Of a stretch of 64,000 nt of DNA, positions 11,325-22,188 are shown one piece after another. Made by a program: the position numbers and the translations under genes. The stretch comes from Adiantum capillus-veneris (taxonomy: Eukaryota; Streptophyta; Polypodiopsida; Polypodiales; Pteridaceae): contig CM043956.1 of NCBI GenBank assembly GCA_014529385.2, positions 59,219,120 through 59,283,119 on the forward strand, written 5' to 3'. The notes under the pieces were generated by a model. The model did not search any database. It saw only the letters and a list, made by a program, of their open reading frames with translations, and was not told where the DNA came from. Every line of letters begins with the position of its first letter. Position 1 is the first letter of the stretch.

Positions 11325-11539
11325 TCCATCGGTACAGGTGCCGATATACGCGTCGGAATGATCAGCACCGGTATGAACGTCGATATAGTCATCAATAAGA
11401 GCGCCAGTATGAGCGTCAAAAATTTAATTTTTTTTATAAAAAAAAACCTGATCTCCCTCTAGATTTTCCTACACATATATTGATGCCCACCATTGACGTC
11501 GATAATTTGACATCGGAATTTAAGCGAGCTCTTGTAGTG
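11325..11539. mobile_element. Right end of a CACTA (En/Spm-type) DNA transposon
   Basis: The end CTCTTGTAGTG (11529-11539) is the reverse complement of CACTACAAGAG, a canonical plant CACTA terminus. Read inward on the minus strand, the subterminal region has three imperfect repeats of GACGYTCATACYGGYGCT type between about 11420 and 11325, as expected for transposase-binding subterminal repeats. The next three bases (TTG, 11540-11542) match the uninterrupted gag sequence of element C at the same spot, so it inserted into the gag of element B with a likely 3-bp duplication. The left end is not visible in the window. Confidence 0.6.
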
Positions 11540-12091
11540 TTGTATTCTCTAGGAGAATAGCCATAGCTTTCGTTGGAAGAGGAGGAAGGTGAAGAAGAAG
11601 GAGAAATGGGTGACCTATTTCTACCCTTTTCTTCCTTTGTTTCCTCTCTTCCCTTTTGAAGTGACGAGAAGAAGGACTGTGGGTTGATCCTTTCCTCTTG
11701 GGAGGAGTTGGCGACCGTGTAGACTGCCATCTTTGTGGAGCCACATCTTCAGAGGAACTTAGGGACTCTTTACTTTCTCTTTCTTTGGATTCCTCCTCTT
11801 GTATGGGAGGGAGTCTTCTTTTGGGGAGTTCATTAAGAGGCCTCCTAAGCTCTCTCTCCTCTTGGAGAGGAAGGGAAATCCCATAAGCATGAAGTCGTTG
11901 AGTAACTTCGGCTTGCAAAGCAGGGTTGCCCATAGCTGCAACCTAGTAACAAGATAATTGACAAACATGGGGGCATCATCATTAGCACCTTCATGTGCAA
12001 AATCAAAGTTATCAATGTTCATTCTACTCTCTTGGTTATTGTCAGCCATGTTAACAGAATTTGTGTGTTTACTTAGTGTATTCTTTGGCAA
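11540..12091 (-). pseudogene. Gag N-terminus of chromovirus B, truncated by CACTA insertion
   Basis: Minus-strand frames 12091-11930 and 11933-11540 give a gag start containing SRMNIDNFDFAHEGANDDAP and MFVNYLVTRLQ, then LQAEVTQRLHAYGISLPLQE. They lead into an Arg/Ser/Lys-rich segment (STRSPTPPKRKGSTHSPSSR). The same protein is encoded by element C at 26123-25515. A frameshift near 11933 and the CACTA end at 11539 break it. Nothing of B is recognisable to the left of the CACTA end. Confidence 0.75.
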
Positions 12092-12448
12092 TTCAAAACC
12101 TTAGTTGCTACTCCTCTTAGACATTAAAAATTAGCACTTAAGTATATACACCCACGGCTCGAATTGGTTGATTATAGAGAGTAGTGGAGTGGGTCTAATA
12201 TTGCAGAATCGCCAAGGGATAGCTCCTTTTAGACTTCTTATGGCTCAATAATGGTAAAGCCGTAGGCAAGTCTAAAAAGACCCCATTATTAACACCATAT
12301 CTCCCGAGGTGTGCACCATATCCCACGTAGTGGGCTCAACAAAACTGATAATAGATCCCAGTCCCACTTACCCTAATATAATCAACGAAATCAACCATTG
12401 ATAGGATACTTAAGGACCTCTCTTCTTAAGCAAGAAAAGAGAAACAAA
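12092..12448 (-). other. Untranslated leader of chromovirus B
   Basis: Non-coding sequence between gag and the primer-binding site. It is closely similar to 26124-26481 of element C, including CTCCCGAGGTGTGCACCATA and GACCTCTCTTCTTAAGCAAG. Confidence 0.7.
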
Positions 12449-12461
12449 TGCTCTGATACCA
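12449..12461 (-). other. Primer-binding site of B (initiator Met tRNA)
   Basis: The minus strand reads TGGTATCAGAGCA, the classic complement of the 3' end of plant initiator-Met tRNA. It lies one base inside the LTR. Confidence 0.9.
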
Positions 12462-12462
12462 A

Positions 12463-14015
12463 TGTAATGGAAATGGCATATGACTTTGAGAATAGTGGAA
12501 TTAAGAGAATTAGAGAGAACATTTTTGCGCGATCACTTTGAGAGCATAGAGGGTGAACTTAATTGACGGTAGCAACATAATCATAGTACTTAGTTAACTT
12601 GGCATGAACAATAATTTTTGTAAGAGAGAGAGTTTAGAGAACATGACAATAGTTGAGGACCAGATTTATGTGGAATCGGTTCCCCTTGCAATAGGCATTT
12701 GTATTATAAATTCTCCCATCAAGAGAGCCTTGGTAAAATACAATCTTTGTGTTCCTTGTGACCTAGGTGATGCAATGAAGATGGGAAGCTTCATGCATCA
12801 TGAGCATAACATAAACTTTTCAAAAAGCATTAACTATCCGAAGCCTCACTCCCACGGCCTCAAATACCTTCGAAGGTGGAGGGAGCTAGTGGGTAATGAG
12901 GTTAGGGAAGAGGAAGAAGAAAAATTCATAGGAGAAAGAAATAGTTCCTCACTTATCATCACTCTTCTTGATAGCATACATAATAGCATAGTAATGAAGA
13001 TGGAAAGCTTAAGCATTGAAGCATGTCTCTTGGTTGGATTTGCATTCCATAGCCAAGAGTGTTTGTGTAGGCTCTCAACTTCTCTACTAGCTTGGAGAAG
13101 GAGATAGAGCTCTTGCACTTTGCACTTCCCACAATGAGTGTGTGTGTGAGTGAGTGTGGGAGAGTATACCCCCCAAGCAACCCCCCTTATTTATTTGGTC
13201 GACCCCCCCTTGTAGCTCATGCTTAAAGCTCATTGGACCCCTCTAGGCCTAGCCAATCACATGCAATAGGTATATCAAACAACAAGGGTAGGCTTGGGAC
13301 AAGTGTCCTCCATTCTTGTTTGAGAGAGAGGACTTGATAAATGAAAAAATAATTGATTAAATTAACTAATTTATCATTGGACCCCTTGGGAGGCCAACCA
13401 ATAGGCGTTAGGCACACCAATGAGGGCAACATGAGGAGGAGCTTGACAAGTGACCTATTTGCCTTCTTGGTACCAAGCTTGCCTTGTGTAAGTGTGTGTG
13501 TTCTCTCTCTAGCCCCTACAAGTAGGGCTCGCCCCCTCATAAGTAGGGATTAGATTTTACTTTTTGAACACCTTACCCTCAAGCACCTTAGTCATGGAAG
13601 ACCTTATCACCTTAGTCATTTAAGCACCTAAAGAACCTCAAGAACCTTAGTCAGCAATCACGACAAGCACCTCAAGCACCTTAGTCACAACAAGCATGGC
13701 AAGCACCTCAAGCTTGGGTCGGGTTCCCACATCAAGCAGAGCCCTAGATTTTAACTAAGGTCAAAGGACTTTTAACACTAGCCATTGGAGGTCTTTAATG
13801 AAGCTAACCATAAGGTCTTTAAGATCCATTAGCTAACCTTTCACTTTGACAGATCATCTCTCATTTGGGCGTCTTTACCATTGGGCCCGTGTCGAGATCG
13901 ACCCGAAAGCACATGTCTATATTCTAACCCTTGTTCCCGTCTATTCTCCCCTATTAAATGGTCACTTTAATATGAGAAAATCGTTTGGGTTGGTTAGATA
14001 TTAGATTTTATGACA
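12463..14015 (-). repeat. 5' LTR of chromovirus B (about 1.55 kb)
   Basis: It begins TGTAATGGAAATGG beside the primer-binding site and ends GATTTTATGACA, with TG..CA ends. It is homologous over its length to 26496-28075 and in its last part to 20575-21358. Near 13590-13740 it has a short degenerate minisatellite of CCTCAAGCAC-type words. An open frame of 167 codons (12604-13107) runs on the opposite strand to the element. The right end abuts element D in the middle of D's integrase, so B inserted into D. Confidence 0.85.
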
Positions 14016-14750
14016 CTTTGTCTTGTTTTTCACCATCTTTCTAATGATGCCTGCACTAACACCATTAGTCTTCTCCACCAAACCATTTGATTGGGGGTAG
14101 TAGAGTGTGTTGTGAAGAAGTAGATGCAAATCTCTTCACACACTTTTGTGAGCAAGTCCTTCCTAAACCCTAGACCTTTATCAGAAACAATTTTCAAATG
14201 TGTGCCAATTTTGCAACAAATGTGAGTGTAGACAAATTTGTTCATTGTCCTCTATTTACCTTTGCCACACTTTGTGCTTCCACCCACCTAGTCATTAGTC
14301 TATTGCCACTAGGATGTAGAGTTTGCCATTCTTTGTTCTAGGAAATGGACCCATAGCATCAATGCCCTAATTTTTTAAGGGTCTATTTGCAAGCACGATT
14401 TGCCTTGCAGCACGCATTAATCTTCTGTTTCCATTAACCTGCCAATTGTGACAGCTTCTACACCAATGTTGAACCCATCCACATGAAAAGTTGGCCAAAC
14501 ATACCCCACAAGCAAAACCTTCTTTATAGTTAACTCTTGGGAAAAATGACCTTCACACGATTCCTCATGTAAAATTTCTAGAATGACTGGAATTTCATCC
14601 ATTGTTGGTACTCTTCTATTGTACACCTGATCCTTTCCTCTTTGATAGAGGAAGACTTCTAGGAAGAGATAGGAACTTGCCTTCTTCATGAGTCTCTTCT
14701 TTAGAGCTTTTGTGAAACCTTGTGGAAACTCTCCCTTTGAAATGTAGCCA
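14016..14750 (-). pseudogene. Integrase of gypsy D
   Basis: The zinc-binding part is at 14689-14440: LHEESCEGHFSQELT gives both His, and a second frame supplies the C..C pair (WCRSCHNWQ). The core near 14245-14016 has ICCKIGTHLKIVSDKGLGF with the second catalytic Asp. A further frame has the NGLVEKTNG motif with the catalytic Glu and runs straight into the LTR of B at 14015. Several stops and frameshifts are present. Confidence 0.75.
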
Positions 14751-14817
14751 ATAATGGGACCAATGAATCCATTCCCTGGTACCTTGGTTGCTTGATAATT
14801 GATGCTACCATGATGAC

Positions 14818-15225
14818 CTACAATCCCTTCTCAACACATGTAACCACTTGTTGTGAAAGTAAATCAGCATCCTCATTTTGTTTCCTAGGAATATGATACA
14901 CTTGCACCTCTTCAAATTGATTAGACAACCTACGGATGGCATGAACTTTTGTCCTCAGGATTTCATTCTTGCATGCCCAAATGCCTAGGATTTGCTTCAC
15001 AATGAGAAATGCATCCCCCTTTACCATGAGACGTTGTATACCTTGACTAATTCACATTTTCAAACCATGAATTAAAATGTCATACTTTGCTTCATTGTTG
15101 CTTGCTGAACCCAATAGATTGACCTTCTCTTTCATGACCACCTCTCCACTTGGGTTGATCAACACCATCCCTCCCCTGCTTTACCTATTTCTTGTTGAAA
15201 AGTTCCATCAAAGAACAAGGTAAAA
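14818..15225 (-). pseudogene. Second (archaeal-type) RNase H of gypsy D
   Basis: Motifs in order on the minus strand: NAFTLFFDGTFQQE (first Asp), NNEAKYDILIHGL, VKGDAFLIVKQILGIWACKN (third acidic residue) and HIPRKQNEDADLLSQ (last Asp). This is the additional RNase H that marks Tat-lineage gypsy elements. The catalytic Glu of the NNEAEY motif is Lys here. Stops interrupt it between 15150 and 15030. Confidence 0.75.
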
Positions 15226-15279
15226 GCATTAGGAATACTTTTAGGTTGTGGCAATGGTGGGGTCTTTACTCTAGGCACC

Positions 15280-15660
15280 TTAATGTACCCTATAAATGAG
15301 AAATCCTACCAACTTTGCACACACGCTATCTTCTATCTTGAAAGAGTATTGGAACTCTTGCAATTTCATATTCCACTTTGAAATACTAGTACTAAGGTTT
15401 ATTTGAGATAACACCCAAGGAAACAAATTTGCTATAGTGAGAATCACAAAAGGTTTTGGTAATAGATAGGATCTAAATTTTCTCACCGCAAGTATGAGGG
15501 AAAGCATCATGAGTTCTGATTCCACGTAGCCTTTCTCCAAAGTATTCATGACCCTACTAGCAAAGTAGATGGGTTGCATCATGGTATTGTAGAGATCTTG
15601 TTGTAGCGAAATTGCACCAATTGTTTCTTTCCCAACACTAGAGCTAACAAAGCATCTATT
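15280..15660 (-). pseudogene. Primary RNase H of gypsy D, catalytically degenerate
   Basis: Contains PIYFASRVMNTLEKGYVESE and RKFRSYLLPKPFVILT followed by IANLFPWV, where ordinary gypsy RNase H has a TDH motif. The C-terminal AD.LSR motif is also absent. The same losses occur in element E. Confidence 0.7.
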
Positions 15661-15689
15661 TAGAAGTGGATTCTTGCATTGTCTCCTTA

Positions 15690-16300
15690 GGTCTAGGACC
15701 CTCTATTGGAAGCTCTCCTTGAATACACTTCAATTTCTTAGTATCAGCGGCATCAAAGATAGCATGTGCATGCGCATCAACTTTTACCTTAAGTGTGAGA
15801 AATAAACCCACTATGAATCTCTATTTCTTTAGAAATTATGCACCATCCACGAGGTTAGAAATGTTCCTTACCCATATAGCCCAAAGACGTAGAAACTCTT
15901 GCTCGTAGGTATAATAGTCATCTAGGTCTTTTTTCTTGTGGTCAACAATGTCTTGCCATAGTTTTCGAGTGTTTTGCAGTTTGAAAAAATATCACTTGAA
16001 GTGATCCAAAACCTTCCTATAGATCTTTCTAATTTCCTTAGATAGAGAAGAAAGCCAAGTGCTAGCATCCTTCCTCAGATTTACCTCAAACATTCCTAAC
16101 CATTTATCATCTCTTATCACTCTTTTTATGCAGCAAGCCATTTTGAAAGTTGCTAAAAATAACTCCGCATCCTTGCCAGGCTCTCCAAAAAGAGACGATA
16201 TCCTAATATCTGGCGTTGGACCTCCATCAAATCAGCTTCAAAGTGACAACACTTCTCTTTCTTTTTCTTTGCTAAAAATATTTACACAACAATGTTTGCT
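15690..16300 (-). pseudogene. Gag remnant of gypsy D
   Basis: The minus strand reads LSKEIRKIYRKVLDHFK, stop, then LWQDIVDHKKKDLDDYYTYE, a run containing EFLRLWAIWVRNISNLVDGA, further stops, then VDAHAHAIFDAADTKKLKCI. The layout and the YYTYEQEF.RLW word resemble the gag of element E (YATYESKF.DLW). There are at least three in-frame stops. Confidence 0.55.
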
Positions 16301-16329
16301 AAATTGCAATCTATTCTAAAAATAAATAA

Positions 16330-17848
16330 AAATGTGTAAATCAAATGATACGTGGTAATCAATAAGAGGCAAGATGACAGGGTTTGGTGACGCAGGACTT
16401 TCTCCTACTCTTTGAGCACTAAACATGAACATCATATGTTGTTGAAAATGGATCATGAGTCTAGTAATTGTAACGTTTATTCTAATGTGTGGAGTGAAAT
16501 GGAAGGGAAAAACCTATATTCTTGGACCATTATCCATGATCTATGCATGACCCAATGCTTAATATAGAACAAAAATACATAGGTCCAAACTAAGATTGTA
16601 TCTAATGAGAGGCAAATAAAAGGATTTACCGAAACGTTTATTTTGGCCAACCTAAGAGGACCTGAAGTTTTACGAATTACACGTTTACATTGCAACTTAG
16701 TACTAACAATGATGTGTACCTTTTTCCTTGCAATGGGGATGAAAGGATCATACAAATTTTTGTGATTTATGTAAACTACTTGAGTACTCTAAAACCTAAG
16801 TATTCACAATAAAATAGAGAAACCCTCCTTCATGGGGGTACCAAAATTGAGGCGGTCTGCGGCGAGCAACAAGAGAGGCAACCTCTAAACACCCTTCAAG
16901 GTTCTCATGCTGCTCAATTAGGGATGGGACAACCACAAGAAAGAAAAAGCAACAACAAACCCATAGACAAATAAGTGAAGGGGGCACCACCTAGTTACGG
17001 GATGCAAACTAGGACACAAGAGAGATTTTATCACAACCAAGAGGAGGTTCAACAAAACACACACAAACAATCTCACACCAAGACACACATCAAATGGAGC
17101 AAGAGAGAGCTAGAGCAAAGGGAAGAGAGAGAGGAATGAAACTTGTGTGATACCTTGTTTGTGACTTGCACATAGAGATGGTTCGTTTTGACGCTTTTGT
17201 AGAGATTTCACAAAACTAACCCAATGCTTAGTGAATGATAAACATTACCATCACACATTACGGTTGTGGGACACCTCTCACCACCATACCCTCTTACAAT
17301 GAGCAAGAACTTTGCAATGAAACCACACTAATCACTTTCTCAAACAAACTCTAATGATAGAACTTAAAAGACACAAGTCACCTTGCATTTGCCAAAGAAC
17401 TTTACACAAGTGGAAGGACAAAGGTTTTGAAGCCAAGCACACCTTTGAAGCACCAAGACCTCCATTGTTGATAGTGAAAGAGCATGTACATTAGTGGTTT
17501 GAGATAGAGCACTCACAGTCCCTCACTTTCCAATGTTTAGCATCAAAGCTTCTCTCACACCAAGTGGGAAGCTCACAAGGTAATGACTGCAACTAAATCG
17601 CTCCTCGAGTATAGAGTGTTGGGGTTCTTTGTGAGATATTGGAGATGACTTACAAGAAGGACAAGGGTCTATTTAAAGGTTGGAGACCCCTCATTAACAC
17701 TATTGAAAATCCTACTTTATGAGCTAATCAAATTGATATTATGATTTTTTATTAATATCAAAATATAGTTGGCCTTCTTTGTCTCCATGAGTCGTGGCTC
17801 AAGAGAAATGCATTATTGATGGTAGATAGGGTGAAATTAAGGAGGTAC

Positions 17849-17849
<1 letters not shown>
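16330..17849. other. Probable leader and 5' LTR of gypsy D
   Basis: GGGGGCACCACCTAG (16980-16994) is shared with both LTRs of element E at the same relative place. GGGTCTATTTAAAGGTTGGAG (17667-17687) corresponds to the TATA region of E's LTR. The ends are not clear, and the rest is too diverged to align by eye. No gene is recognised. Confidence 0.35.

Positions 17850-17920
<71 letters not shown>
17850..17920. repeat. (GA)n microsatellite
   Basis: About 71 bp of perfect GA repeats. Confidence 0.98.
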
Positions 17921-17925
<5 letters not shown>

Positions 17926-18413
17926 TACTATATACATGTCTTGATGTGACGTGACTTTAAAGGTTAGGTTAATGGATGTTTTGTGTTAGTAGGTTGATAG
18001 TTAGTGTTAGCAATCACTAAAATGTTAACGATACATTTAAAATGGATAAAATGAGTTGAAAGGTTAAAAAGGATGGGTGAGTGAAGTGAGGGAATTATTA
18101 TGATGGTGAAGGTTTGAAGAAGTTTGGAATCACCCTTATGTAAATCGTCAAAAATGACTGGACGATCATCTTCTTGTTCTTCTTTTTATCTTCACGCAGC
18201 TGCCGTAGTTGAACACCACAAAGAAAATGAGGGTTTGTTGATAAAAAACTCTAATTTGAAGAGGTTAAGCATGATTAGGTTGCTGAATTCTTATACGTTT
18301 TTGAAAAGGTGAAATAAAATTGTAATATGGGAGTAATAAAGAGAGGTATAGATGGTGAAGAGGGTGAGAGAAGACATGGAAGGTGCAGGTTTGAGTGAGG
18401 GATGGAGAGGAAT

Positions 18414-18447
<34 letters not shown>

Positions 18448-18837
18448 AAATGTGAAAGGATGTGTGAGAAGACTAGGGGTGACTTATGAGAAAAGTGGGC
18501 ATACTGGGGTCCATAGAAAAACTCATATCTCACTGGTGGTAGCTTCAAAAACTAGGAAGACTATTAAGCTTGTGGACTACATATTTCCTTTTGATGACAT
18601 CTTCAAATTTGGAGAAGAAGTAGATGCCAAAAATTCTACCAAAATATGTATAATTTAGGATTGCAAAAGTCTTCTCGTGGTCCTTTTTTTGGTTGAACCT
18701 CCATGTGGCTCCAAAAGTGTATCCCTCCATGCATCATGACATGAAATTGATAATTGAGATGCCCTTTACATATGTATGGATAAGAATGTTTGGTGAAATA
18801 AAATATATGCAAGAGGAAAGAATAGACAAACTAGTGC
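17921..18837. other. Spacer with a (TG)n tract, no gene recognised
   Basis: AT-rich sequence with a (TG)n tract at about 18415-18446. The short open frames here match nothing that I recognise. Confidence 0.5.
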
Positions 18838-18925
18838 CACTACAAGAGGTACTTCACATTAGCGACGCTCAAAAGTGAAAATCCACAGCGTCGCTATGGG
18901 CGTCGCATGCACTGACTAGCTTGTG
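18838..18925. mobile_element. Left terminus of a CACTA-like transposon
   Basis: Begins CACTACAAGAGGTACTTCAC and contains AGCGACGCT, spacer, then AGCGTCGCT (a small hairpin) and GGGCGTCGC, typical of CACTA subterminal regions. It shares the first 11 bases with the terminus at 11539 but points the other way. No matching right end (ending TAGTG) was found downstream. Confidence 0.5.
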
Positions 18926-20574
18926 ATAGGATATTAAGATAAAAAACTAAAAAAATTATAAAATAAATAAAACAAATGTACCTCAATTATTGATTAGAAT
19001 GGTAGGTGATTGTGAATTTTATTTTCTAGTGTAAAGAAAACTAGATGTAATAGGTAAGAAAAATTTTCTCTTGCGAGAGTGAAAGGATGTTGAATTTTGC
19101 CAGAGTGGAGTCACACCTAGCTTAGTGGAAGTTTGAGTGAGGACATTGAATGCATGAGATATATACATGGATGACGTTAAAATATATTATGGATGGTTCA
19201 AATGAAAAGTGGTTTACCTAGGCCTGGTAAAAACGCACACCTAAAAGAGTATACACATAACTCTTATATAGTAGACTAATTAAAATTGTTGTACAGTTAG
19301 GCCCAAGGTAAGAGGAAATATTTACACAAAAAGGGTGGACCATAATGTATTTTTTATTTTTGTTTTTGTTTATTTTTTTGGCTCAACTAGCCCAGTGACT
19401 AGTTAGCTGAGAGTGTTTAAGGAGATATGGAAAAAGTCCCTAACTCACACACGCCTATGTACAATGAAAATGTGAGGATAGCCATAGTATTTAAGTGATT
19501 TTGGTAGGGTGAGGTAGCTTACTATGGAAAATATGGATAGCCAAAAAAATGGCAATCAATAGCATGCAAGAAAACCCTCTCGATCATGCCCTTGAAAAAC
19601 ACGAGACTATTCAAATACAGCATCAAGTGCCAACTTTATCACGTCATCAATTTTACTTTTGTCTCACGGATTCCACTTTGAGTAGATATCCTTGTATCAT
19701 TTCCATAATCTTTTGAAAATTTGGAACTTCCAAAATTCTATCAAATCCTTTGAACGTTAATGATTCCATAAACCTCATCATCTGCTTTGAATTCTCCATC
19801 TACACCTCCCAACTTATCTTGCTTCGTATCGGGTTCACCAAAGGTGTCAAAGTGTATGATTCTTTGAGGTTGATTGAGAAATCATCGAGATTCTGGTTGT
19901 GAGAGAGTTGAGAAGATAAAATAGAAATAAGTAAATAGGGTGTAGTAGGAGATACTGGAGAGTTAGCTAATACAAGAGCATGAGTGTCATTAGAAGCTAG
20001 TTTTCAAGAGATAACATAGATTCAATAAATAACATATGATTAATAGCAACACATACTAAGAAATAATGTAGTAGGATCCCAATCGGACACTGAATTCATC
20101 AAATCTGAAATAGACTATACACCGTATGGTTGAATTAATCTATAATAATCACCAAGATGTTCCACAAGTTTGGGTAAAGCCTTAAACGTAAGCTCCAATA
20201 CTGACAGTCAATCAAAACCTTTGCTTGGCTTCCAGTCAATATCAATCTTGGGGTCTTCTTAATGCATGTATAGGCCCTCATAGCTTCATACACTCAAGCC
20301 CCTCAATGAACATAGTATAGCGCTTACTTCAAACGTCATCCACTACCTATTTTTTCCCAATCTCATCCTTCCTTTTTCCAAGTCCTTGGGTAGGTAAACG
20401 CCCTTTGTTTGCTCTCAATCCCATTCCAAAGGAAAACATTTGCAAATAACAACCCATGGTTTCCTCTTTTTTGCTTCTTCTTCAACCTTCCTTCTTTTCT
20501 CTTCACATTTCTTCCCTTGCATAAAATCCCAAGAGAGGAAGAGAGAATGTACATGTAAAAAGAATAAACCCCCC
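18926..20574. other. Spacer, no gene recognised
   Basis: AT-rich. A minus-strand stretch near 19660-19800 reads QMMRFMESLTFKGFDRILEV without stops over about 50 codons, but I cannot assign it. Confidence 0.45.
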
Positions 20575-21358
20575 TCCTAAGACAATTAATTAATTCTCCT
20601 AAATTATCATTGGACCCCTTGGGTGGCCAACCAATAGGCTTTAGGCACACCATGAGGGCAACATGAGGAGGAACTTGACAAGTGTCCCCTTTGCTTTCTT
20701 TGTACCAAGCATGACTTGTGTGTGTGTGTGGGTATTCTCTCTCATCCCCCCCTCTTGTAGGGCTTGCCCCCTCCTTGTAGGGATTGGATTTGAACTTTTG
20801 ACCCTCATGCATAGGTTCAGTTCCCACTACAAGATTGGCCCTTAAGCACTTGAAGCTTGGGCTGGGTTCGCACCTCAAGTATAGCCCTAGCATCTCAAGC
20901 ATGTCAAGCACCTCAAGCATCTCAATCATCAAGCATGTCAAGCACCTCAAGCATCTCGATCATCAAGCATGTCAAGCACCTCAAGCATCTCAATCATCAA
21001 GCACCTCAAGCATCTCAAGCACCTCAGTCATCAAGCACCTCAAGCACCTTAAGCTTGGGACGAGTTCCCACCTCAAGCACCTCAAGCTTAGGCCGAGTTC
21101 CCACCTCTAGCTCAGCCCTAGCTTAACGAATGTCAAAGGACTTTTACAAACTTTATTGAAGGTCTTCAATTAAGCTAACTCTAAGGTCTTGTGCTCCATT
21201 GGTTAGCCTTGCTCTTTGATATACCATCTCTCATTTGGGCCCCTTTACCATTGGCCCCGTGTTGAAATAGATCTATAAGCACCTTTATATCTTAACCCTT
21301 GCTCCGGTTTATTCCCCCACATTAAGTGATCATTTAATATGAGAAAATTATTGGGACA
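20575..21358 (-). repeat. 3' LTR of chromovirus C, truncated
   Basis: Aligns with the right half of 26496-28075. It shares ATTATCATTGGACCCCTTGG, CATGAGGGCAACATGAGGAG and TTAATATGAGAAAAT. Its inner end is GAGAAAATTATTGGGACA, lacking about 20 bp present in the other LTRs. A CAAGCAxxTC minisatellite at about 20880-21060 is much longer than in the other LTRs. Confidence 0.75.
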
Positions 21359-21373
21359 TTACCTCTCTCTTGA
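21359..21373 (-). other. Polypurine tract of chromovirus C
   Basis: The minus strand reads CAAGAGAGAGGTAA immediately before the 3' LTR start (TGTCCC). Confidence 0.6.
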
Positions 21374-21714
21374 AATCATAGTCATCCTCGACTATGGGGT
21401 AGAAGAGATAAAGCCTTAGTAATTAGTCAATCTTACTTAGAGGGTAGAGGATCCCTTTTTACCCTATGACATCTTTTCAAAATGGATGACTAATCCATTT
21501 GTTGCTTGGGAGACATAGGTGCCGCAAGCATGTCTGCTCTTTAGTCCATTTCATTCTCCCAAAGTAGAGTGATAAATTCTACTTAGTGTTTGAGAGATGT
21601 TGTCATCACAAACATGATTCTAAGCATGCAGACTATTTAAATTTGTGTACAATTAAAAAGAGAACTAGTCTTATAAGACAAAAACATGTATGATTTAAAA
21701 GAAATTTGTACATT

Positions 21715-22165
21715 TGCTTACTCTAATGTAGAATTGTAAGCATTGACAAGGTTCATACTATCCTTAAGCTGTATTCCTTGCATCCATCTAGCATCTTCAA
21801 AAGGATAATTTATGAACTGAATAAGATACCGTAGGATAATCTTACCATGTCATAGTACCTTGTCTTCATGTCGAAGGATAGCTTCGGGTTGTAGCATCTC
21901 TTCTTGGTCCTTAAACTTCATGAGGGTCTTCAATAATTGGTTCACTTGGTGGCTCTCCTTTGTAGGGCTTAAGTAGGCTTACATGAAAAGCATTGTGTAT
22001 GAGCCAATGGTTGGGCAATTTGAGTTGATAGGACATCTCATTGATAGGCTTCAAAATTTGGAAAGGGCCATAGTATCTTTTTGCTAGCTTACCATAATAA
22101 TTTTGATGGCCCGTAGGATTTTTTCCCGTGGTTTGCCTTAATCGAGCCTTAGGAAACTTAACCAA
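21715..22165 (-). pseudogene. Integrase C-terminal tail and chromodomain of chromovirus C
   Basis: 22165-21911 has [20 protein letters not shown] and [12 protein letters not shown], the GPY-type tail of chromovirus integrases. After a frameshift near 21925, LQPEAILRHEDKVL, a TGA stop, then ILRYLIQFINYPFEDARWM gives the chromodomain. In this family it is thought to guide integration to particular chromatin. Confidence 0.8.
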
Positions 22166-22188
22166 GACCCAATCATTTTCTTCAAATT

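Larger units (their letters stand above)
14016..16300 (-). mobile_element. Ty3/gypsy remnant D (Tat type), interrupted by B
   Basis: The minus strand reads, from right to left, gag, then a primary RNase H, a second RNase H and integrase. Protease and RT are missing, so a large internal deletion joins gag to RNase H near 15690. The integrase is cut at 14015 by the LTR of B in the same orientation. The closest relative in the window is element E. An LTR-like stretch to the right (about 16860-17700) may be its 5' LTR. Confidence 0.8.

Noticed and set aside
10915..11398. 141-codon plus-strand open frame as a gene
   Set aside because: Dominated by TG/AC tracts and it runs into the CACTA end; no recognisable domain.
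12449..12461. tRNA-like sequence
   Set aside because: Only the 3' end complement of initiator-Met tRNA is present; it is a primer-binding site, not a tRNA gene.
11539..18838. One large CACTA element between the two termini
   Set aside because: The termini point outward from this interval, so they belong to two different insertions.
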